NCBI GenBank assembly: GCA_003533545.1
Contig: DQEK01000015.1
Span: forward strand, 32,002-37,721
From: Acidobacteriota bacterium
GTDB taxonomy: Bacteria; Acidobacteriota; Vicinamibacteria; Vicinamibacterales; UBA8438
Direction of reading: 5' to 3'
DNA length: 5,720 bases
The position numbers and the translations under genes are program-made. The stretch's first letter is position 1. Every line of letters begins with the position of its first letter. Under the pieces are notes generated by a model, which was given only the letters and a program-made list of their open reading frames with translations, made no database searches and was not told the DNA's origin. Shown in pieces: positions 1-3,810 of the stretch.

Positions 1-162
1 ACATTCCGCTTCTGGGCCGTGCCTCAGCACCTCAACCGCTACAGAAGCGTCCAAGCGAAACGCCCACGTCCTCCGAGTCACGTCCAACTGTAGCCGTTTC
101 TCTGGCAAAGTCACGGCACACTCGCCAAAACGTCGAAGGACGCTCCGGTCGCTTTCCGGCAT
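1..162 (-). CDS. Possible hypothetical protein, N-terminal fragment, running off the left edge
   Basis: An ATG at 162-160 shares one base with the TGA stop (164-162) of the upstream glycosyltransferase, giving the sequence TGATG typical of translationally coupled operon genes. From there 54 codons stay open to the window edge. The peptide begins MPESDRSVLRRFGECAVTL and is arginine-rich, with no signal peptide or membrane segment. I recognise no family. By hand count about 63% of third positions and 67% of first positions are G or C, against roughly half of second positions, which is compatible with coding. A GAGGA at 182-178 lies 15 bases upstream, too far to be a convincing ribosome site, so coupling would have to supply initiation. 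An open frame of this length can arise by chance in GC-rich DNA. If real, it would be the second gene of the glycosyltransferase operon. Confidence 0.42.
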   Translation of the reverse strand, partial: MPESDRSVLRRFGECAVTLPEKRLQLDVTRRTWAFRLDASVAVEVLRHGPEAEC

Positions 163-917
163 CACGAGGGCGAACCGTCCTCATCCTGGTATGCACCGCG
201 CCAGTCGTACAGTCGAAGACGCACGAGATCCACCAGCATGCGGAGCGAGTCACTCACCGGGTGAACGCGACTGATCGGATCATTAACCCAGGTCACGGGA
301 ACCTCAACTACCCGGTATCCGAGTTCCCTAGCAATCCAGAGCAGTTCCACATCGAACGAGAATCGCGTTATGCGCTGGCGAGCGAAGAGTCGTTCCGCTA
401 CATCGTGCCGGAAACACTTAAATCCACACTGGGTGTCCAAGACATCCGGGACGGCCATCCGTCGGACGATCCGATTGAACACCCGTCCCATGGCCTCGCG
501 CCACCACACTTGCCGCACGCGCACATCAGAGTCCGGCATCGTTCGCGATCCAATAGCCATGTCTCCACCAGCATCAATCGCTGCCATGAGACGGTCGGCC
601 TCGGAGATTGGGGTCGACAGATCAGCATCAGAAAAGAGACGGTACCGGCCACGGGCCGTCAACATGCCCCTTTGAACCGAGTATCCCTTGCCTCGATTAA
701 CTTGATTATCCAAGACGACCAAGGACGGCCAGGCGCTGGCAAGGTCACGCACCATCTCAAGTGTCCCATCAGTGCCGCCGTCTACGACGACCAACACCTC
801 ACTTGAAAACGGACAACTCTCGAGGTAGCTCCTCACCTCGCCGAGCGCTGCGCCCAACCCAGCCACCTCTTCAAAGGCAGGAATCACGACACTGAGATGA
901 ACTGCCTCGTCGTTCAT
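162..917 (-). CDS. Family 2 glycosyltransferase, dolichyl/polyprenyl-phosphate glucosyltransferase (ALG5/DPG_synthase) type
   Basis: A 251-residue GT-A fold enzyme expected to move a sugar from a nucleotide donor to a polyprenyl phosphate on the cytoplasmic face of the membrane, for envelope glycan building. Motifs in order: LSVVIPAFEE (8-17), the nucleotide-binding strand ending VVVDGGTDGT (43-52), NRGKG (74-78), the metal-binding DAD in DADLSTP (97-103), the subgroup signature DTQCGFK (161-167) and FDVE (188-191). The DTQCGFK block separates it from ordinary rhamnosyl and polysaccharide transferases and points to the DPG_synthase group. No membrane segment is visible, so it lacks the C-terminal helices of some polyprenol-phosphate transferases. 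ATG 917 sits just before the first conserved strand. A longer frame from 1145 is open, but its extra 76 residues are unlike the family and lie opposite the NHL gene. No strong ribosome site precedes 917. Oddity: the usual DDGS motif reads VDGG. The donor and acceptor cannot be told from sequence. Confidence 0.9.
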   Translation of the reverse strand: MNDEAVHLSVVIPAFEEVAGLGAALGEVRSYLESCPFSSEVLVVVDGGTDGTLEMVRDLASAWPSLVVLDNQVNRGKGYSVQRGMLTARGRYRLFSDADLSTPISEADRLMAAIDAGGDMAIGSRTMPDSDVRVRQVWWREAMGRVFNRIVRRMAVPDVLDTQCGFKCFRHDVAERLFARQRITRFSFDVELLWIARELGYRVVEVPVTWVNDPISRVHPVSDSLRMLVDLVRLRLYDWRGAYQDEDGSPS

Positions 918-981
918 GGCAATCTCGAGCACTCTTCGCCACGGCGCAGGAGCCACATCATCCCACAGTGACGGCCTCAGA

Positions 982-1010
982 TTGCTAGTCGTCCGCACCC
1001 GCACTACAAT
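982..1010 (+). promoter_or_regulatory. Sigma70-like promoter for the NHL-repeat gene
   Basis: TTGCTA at 982-987 (4 of 6 against TTGACA) and TACAAT at 1005-1010 (5 of 6 against TATAAT) are separated by exactly 17 bases. Transcription would begin near 1017, leaving a leader of about 22 bases that just holds the ribosome site and ATG 1039. The position fits well. The consensus comparison assumes a standard housekeeping sigma factor in this organism. Confidence 0.55.
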
Positions 1011-1024
1011 CGCCAGCGCAGGCA

Positions 1025-1029
1025 AGAGG
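1025..1029 (+). promoter_or_regulatory. Ribosome binding site that decides the NHL gene start
   Basis: AGAGG ends nine bases before ATG 1039, in the normal range. It supports 1039 over the in-frame ATG at 916, which would add 41 residues ahead of an otherwise well-formed signal peptide and would begin upstream of the predicted promoter. Confidence 0.65.
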
Positions 1030-1038
1030 TATACCGTT

Positions 1039-2073
1039 ATGTTGCACACGGCTCGCTGGCATTTTCTAGGGTTGGCGACCTTACTGGCGCTGTCCGCCCC
1101 CCCCGCCTCTCTCTTGGCGCAGTCCTCGGCCAACACGATGCACAACCCTTACCGCCTGCTGGAGAACTGGCCCACCCTGCCAACGGGCGTCGTCTGGGGC
1201 GCGGTAATCGGCATCATTCCTGACGGCCAGGGTGGCACCTGGGTCCACCATCGTTCCGAGCCACCCATTATGCATTTCGATGCCGGAGGCACGGTCACCC
1301 AAAGCTTCGGCGAGGGTATGTTCGTCATGGCACACGGCTTTTGCCGTGACCAGGAGGGCAACTTCTGGGCCGGCGACAGCGGGCCGTTTCGTGACGACCC
1401 TCGAACCGAGGGCCGTGGTTACCAATTCTTCAAATTTAGTCCCGACGGCGAACTTCTACTGACTCTGGGCCAAGCAGGGGTCTCCCGCGCCAGTCGCGAG
1501 ACCTTCATCGCTCCCACCGCGTGTGCGGTGGCGCCAAACGGTGACATTCTCATTGCCGACGGCCACTTCCCGAGACCGTCCACCGCACAAGAGGACGGTG
1601 ACCGACTAGTTCGATTCTCACCGGACGGAACATTCATCGACGCGTGGGGACAACGCGGGGCCGGCCCAGGCGAGTTCAACGGACCGCACGCGTTGGCATT
1701 CGATTCGCAAGGACGGCTCTTCGTCGCTGACCGCTCAAATAACCGCGTGCAGATCTTCGACGAAAACATGCAGATCGTAGATGAATGGCGACACTTCGGT
1801 CGACCAAGTGGCCTAGCCATCCTCACCGACGACCGTCTCTTCGTGGCGGACTCGGAGTCCAACAAGGCAATCGCCGGTGAGATTCGGAACCCGGGGTGGA
1901 CCAATGGAGTGCGTTTTGGCAGTGCCCGAAACGGGTCCCTGAACGGCTTCATCGACGGGACCGATCCGGAAGGCCTTGCGGCCGACGAGCTGGGAAACGT
2001 GTGGGCTGGACTGACCAGCACTCCGGTTCTACAGAAGTGGGTCCTGGAGCGACCACTAGCGCCCGACCGCTGA
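1039..2073 (+). CDS. Secreted NHL-repeat beta-propeller protein (peptidyl-hydroxyglycine-lyase-like fold)
   Basis: A 344-residue exported protein. Residues 1-27 form a signal peptide (LGLATLLALSAPPASLLA core), with likely cleavage before Gln28. The rest is built from NHL blades, each a strand pair of the form A-x-D-xx-G-x-(L/I)-(F/L)-(V/I)-A-D followed by R-(V/I)-x-x-F. The clearest are around 97-145 (DQEGNFWAGDSG), 158-205 (APNGDILIADG, then RLVRFSPDGTFI), 211-250 (FDSQGRLFVADRSNNRVQIF), 255-275 (RLFVADSESNKA) and 308-335. The propeller resembles the lyase domain of peptide-amidating enzymes, with His99 and His217 at blade starts where that enzyme has zinc-binding histidines. The matching position near 257 is Ser and the expected Tyr of the DGY motif is His175, so lyase activity is doubtful. 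Such propellers often bind ligands or proteins in the periplasm. The gene has its own promoter and faces the ankyrin gene tail to tail, overlapping it by 18 bases. The exact function is unknown. Confidence 0.88.
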   Translation: MLHTARWHFLGLATLLALSAPPASLLAQSSANTMHNPYRLLENWPTLPTGVVWGAVIGIIPDGQGGTWVHHRSEPPIMHFDAGGTVTQSFGEGMFVMAHGFCRDQEGNFWAGDSGPFRDDPRTEGRGYQFFKFSPDGELLLTLGQAGVSRASRETFIAPTACAVAPNGDILIADGHFPRPSTAQEDGDRLVRFSPDGTFIDAWGQRGAGPGEFNGPHALAFDSQGRLFVADRSNNRVQIFDENMQIVDEWRHFGRPSGLAILTDDRLFVADSESNKAIAGEIRNPGWTNGVRFGSARNGSLNGFIDGTDPEGLAADELGNVWAGLTSTPVLQKWVLERPLAPDR

Positions 2074-3651
2074 TTCCTCCGTCTGGGCGGTCTCTTCTTC
2101 TTCCGCCGCGCCGAGCTCGCGCAACACATCGGCCGTGCTACCGGTTGGGGCACGAGCCGCAGCCTCGGAATTCCGGTTCCGCCCCGCTGCGGCGGCGTCG
2201 GCGAGCTGCAACGGGCTACGTCCTCTGCCATTCCGGAGGTTGATGTCGGCACCGTACTGAGCTAGCAACTCGACGACAGTAGTGAAGTTCCGTTGTGCCG
2301 CAGTGTGTATGGCAGCCCCGCCATCTCGAGCGACCTCGTCGGCGTCGGCCCCCAACTCAAGCGCCACCTGAACAGTGGCGAACACCCTGCGCTCCTCACC
2401 TTCAGGGTCACGCGCGGCGGAAATAAAGAAACGGCCCTTATTCGCCGGACCACGGAGTGCAGCCACCAGTGGGGGAATGAAGCCCCCGTCGACATGTGGG
2501 GGTCCCACACCCCCCGCACGATCAGAGACTGGACGCCATCGCTCCAGTGTCGCCAGTCTCGGATCAGCACCAGCCGCAACGAGATCCCGCATGATGTTCG
2601 GTTCCCGATAATACGCAGCGAGCCAATAGGGTGTCGCGCTAACAAGCGCAGGGTTAAGTGCCCAGTCTTGACTGGTCCGTCGAAGCGGCGTACCCGCCTC
2701 CAGCCGCGCATCCGGATCGGCGCCGTGTTCGAGTAACGCTTCCACTAAGCGCTCGTCTCCACGCAAGGCCGCTACGTGCAGCGCGCTATATCCCGCACCG
2801 ATGTCATTTGGGTCTGCACCCGCGGTTAGCAAATAGGCGCCGAACTCCCCATGACCACTGTGCGCTGCAACTACTAACGGTGTCGCGCCAGTCGGTGCCG
2901 AAGCATCCACGTGAGCACCGGCACCCAGTAATCGCCTCGCTGATTCGACATCCCCGTGCCTGGCGGCGAACAGCAGCGGAGTAAAACCGCCGCGATTCCA
3001 GATGATGCCCGAGTCATACTGGCCAGCGTTCGTGTTCTCCGCATGCATAAGCCTCGGCCGAACCTTCGAACGAGCGGTTACATCAGCCCCGTCAGCGATG
3101 AGCAGGTCCACGACCGCGTGCTGCCCTTGCGCGACAGCCCACATTAGCGCCGTCTGGCCGCGTGTCTCTTCGACGACGTTGACGTCGGCGCCAGCGTCAA
3201 TCAAGGACCGCACGGCGTCGGAATTCCCGGTCCGAGCCGCCGTCATGAGCGGCGTTTCACCCTCTGGAAGAGCAACATTGGGACGAGCCCCGGCTGCGAG
3301 CAAACGCTCTACCATCGGAGCACTGCCATTGTCAGCCGCCAGCCACAGCGCAGTCGCGCCCAGTTCATTGGCAGCATTAACATCGGCTCCGGCATCGATT
3401 AGCAACCCCGCAATCTCCAGGTGATCACGAAACACGGCCCAATGCAGCGCGGTGGCCCCATCAGGCTGGGCCGCGTCCACATCCGTCCCCGTGCCGAGCA
3501 ACGATGAAACGGCCACGGGGTCTGCAGCCTTGACCGCCTCAATAAGGGGCACCTCTTCGGCGGCGGCAGCTACTTGGGAAGAGGCGAGAACGCCAACGAG
3601 GAAGACCCGACTGGCAAGGACGGACAGTTCCCCGGTTCTGAACACTGTCAT
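2056..3651 (-). CDS. Secreted ankyrin-repeat protein
   Basis: A 531-residue exported protein. Residues 1 to about 31 are a signal peptide (VFLVGVLASSQVAAAA core), placing the repeats in the periplasm or outside the cell. About ten ankyrin repeats follow, near 35-61, 64-93, 97-127, 130-159, 164-192, 221-250, 254-282, 287-316, 338-365 and 443-472. They carry the usual G-x-T-(A/P)-L and LL-x-x-G-A-(D)-(V/P)-(N/D) motifs, for example GATALHWAVFRDHLEIAGLL. Non-repeat segments interrupt the array near 193-220, 317-337 and 366-442, the last holding a degenerate repeat ending ALELGADAD. The protein ends in an acidic tail (AAEEEETAQTEES). Ankyrin arrays bind other proteins; no enzyme domain is visible. 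ATG 3651 is preferred over the adjoining TTG 3654 because a GGTGAG lies five bases upstream. The gene is divergent from the haem-motif DUF1592 gene across a shared promoter region, suggesting co-regulation. The partner protein is unknown. Confidence 0.92.
   Translation of the reverse strand: MTVFRTGELSVLASRVFLVGVLASSQVAAAAEEVPLIEAVKAADPVAVSSLLGTGTDVDAAQPDGATALHWAVFRDHLEIAGLLIDAGADVNAANELGATALWLAADNGSAPMVERLLAAGARPNVALPEGETPLMTAARTGNSDAVRSLIDAGADVNVVEETRGQTALMWAVAQGQHAVVDLLIADGADVTARSKVRPRLMHAENTNAGQYDSGIIWNRGGFTPLLFAARHGDVESARRLLGAGAHVDASAPTGATPLVVAAHSGHGEFGAYLLTAGADPNDIGAGYSALHVAALRGDERLVEALLEHGADPDARLEAGTPLRRTSQDWALNPALVSATPYWLAAYYREPNIMRDLVAAGADPRLATLERWRPVSDRAGGVGPPHVDGGFIPPLVAALRGPANKGRFFISAARDPEGEERRVFATVQVALELGADADEVARDGGAAIHTAAQRNFTTVVELLAQYGADINLRNGRGRSPLQLADAAAAGRNRNSEAAARAPTGSTADVLRELGAAEEEETAQTEESAVGR
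2065..2102 (+). terminator. Candidate intrinsic terminator of the NHL transcript, inside the ankyrin gene's 3' end
   Basis: GACCGC (2065-2070) can pair with GCGGTC (2087-2092), a six-pair GC-rich stem with a 16-base loop, followed on the plus strand by TCTTCTTCTT (2093-2102). The stem begins just before the NHL stop codon. The T-rich tract is also the reverse of the glutamate codons in the acidic tail of the opposite gene, so it may be a coding by-product. The long loop and interrupted T tract keep confidence low. Confidence 0.3.
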
Positions 3652-3656
3652 CAAGA

Positions 3657-3662
3657 CTCACC
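3657..3662 (-). promoter_or_regulatory. Ribosome binding site of the ankyrin-repeat gene
   Basis: On the minus strand GGTGAG ends five bases before ATG 3651. The codon directly before that ATG is TTG, an alternative start only two bases after the site, which is too close. The ATG is therefore the likelier start. Confidence 0.5.
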
Positions 3663-3672
3663 GTAGACAAGA

Positions 3673-3685
3673 AAACGCTACGTTT
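3673..3685. repeat. Short inverted repeat in the ankyrin gene leader, possible operator
   Basis: AAACG (3673-3677) and CGTTT (3681-3685) form a perfect five-base dyad around CTA. A second pair, CGTAG (3662-3666) and CTACG (3678-3682), overlaps it. The dyad lies about 20 bases downstream of the predicted ankyrin transcription start, where a repressor or an RNA hairpin could act. It is short and could be chance. Confidence 0.3.
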
Positions 3686-3712
3686 ACAGGGGTAGAACCT
3701 AACAGGCGCCAC

Positions 3713-3741
3713 ATCCTACCGCACGCCACCACGATTGACAA
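3713..3741 (-). promoter_or_regulatory. Sigma70-like promoter for the ankyrin-repeat gene
   Basis: Reading the minus strand, TTGTCA (3741-3736, 5 of 6 against consensus) and TAGGAT (3718-3713, 4 of 6) are separated by 17 bases. Transcription would begin near 3706, giving a leader of about 55 bases. The -35 hexamer overlaps five of the six bases of the rightward promoter's -35. A second TTGTCA lies at 3747-3742, but its spacing to the same -10 would be 23 bases. Confidence 0.5.
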
Positions 3742-3764
3742 TGACAACGACCTAACCTCAGAAT
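3735..3764 (+). promoter_or_regulatory. Sigma70-like promoter for the DUF1592-family gene
   Basis: A perfect TTGACA at 3735-3740 is followed after 18 bases by CAGAAT at 3759-3764, which matches TATAAT at four positions including the key second A and final T. Transcription would begin near 3771, leaving about 40 bases before the GTG start. The -35 is shared with the leftward ankyrin promoter, so both might not be engaged at once. Confidence 0.5.
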
Positions 3765-3794
3765 AAAGCGTGTTGGGGTGTGTGTGAACATACC

Positions 3795-3803
3795 AGAGAG
3801 GAG
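3795..3803 (+). promoter_or_regulatory. Strong ribosome binding site that decides a GTG start
   Basis: AGAGAGGAG ends seven bases before GTG 3811, a near-ideal site and spacing. It supports 3811 over another in-frame GTG at 3784, preceded only by a GGGG run, which would add nine residues ahead of the signal peptide. Confidence 0.7.
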
Positions 3804-3810
3804 CGGGTTA

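Larger units (their letters stand above)
918..1038. other. Divergent intergenic region between the glycosyltransferase and NHL genes
   Basis: This 121-base gap separates two start codons facing away from each other. The rightward promoter is listed separately. For the leftward glycosyltransferase I found only weak hexamers, such as TTGTAG followed 17 bases later by AGCAAT on the minus strand, which I do not call. No RNA gene or repeat is visible here. Confidence 0.6.
3652..3810. other. Divergent regulatory region between the ankyrin and DUF1592-family genes
   Basis: This 159-base non-coding gap carries a promoter in each direction, two inverted repeats on the ankyrin side and a GT-rich stretch (3770-3786) on the other. 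The promoters and the main inverted repeat are listed separately. No small RNA or riboswitch structure is recognisable by eye. Confidence 0.7.

Noticed and set aside
1..93. Plus-strand frame ending at the TAG at 91-93, possible gene tail entering from the left
   Set aside because: Only 30 codons, no recognisable motif, and it conflicts with the minus-strand frame that has an operon-type junction.
140..161. Hairpin CCGG-N-CCGG after the glycosyltransferase as a terminator
   Set aside because: The stem is four pairs, has no T tract on the minus strand, and lies within a possible downstream gene.
261..806. 181-codon plus-strand open frame opposite the glycosyltransferase
   Set aside because: It is fully antisense to a motif-rich enzyme, and its product has no recognisable domain.
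916..1038. Longer NHL protein start at 916
   Set aside because: It would place 41 unrelated residues before a complete signal peptide and start upstream of the predicted promoter; 1039 has a good ribosome site.
918..1145. Longer glycosyltransferase start at 1145 (76 extra residues)
   Set aside because: The extension is antisense to the NHL signal peptide and promoter, has no family similarity, and the ATG at 917 sits directly before the first conserved strand.
2040..2054. GGTC...GACC hairpin as a terminator for the ankyrin transcript
   Set aside because: Only a four-pair stem with no following T run.
1419..2252. 277-codon minus-strand open frame across the NHL gene
   Set aside because: The product is rich in Arg, Ser and Pro with no domain, typical of an antisense shadow of GC-rich coding DNA; the NHL repeats on the other strand are clear.
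2293..3424. Several plus-strand open frames opposite the ankyrin gene
   Set aside because: Their periodic Ala/Ser/Pro-rich products mirror the ankyrin repeats in antisense. No independent start signals were seen.
2150..3640. Tandem DNA repeats in the ankyrin gene
   Set aside because: The periodicity of about 99 bases is diverged protein-level ankyrin repetition, not recent DNA duplication or a CRISPR array.
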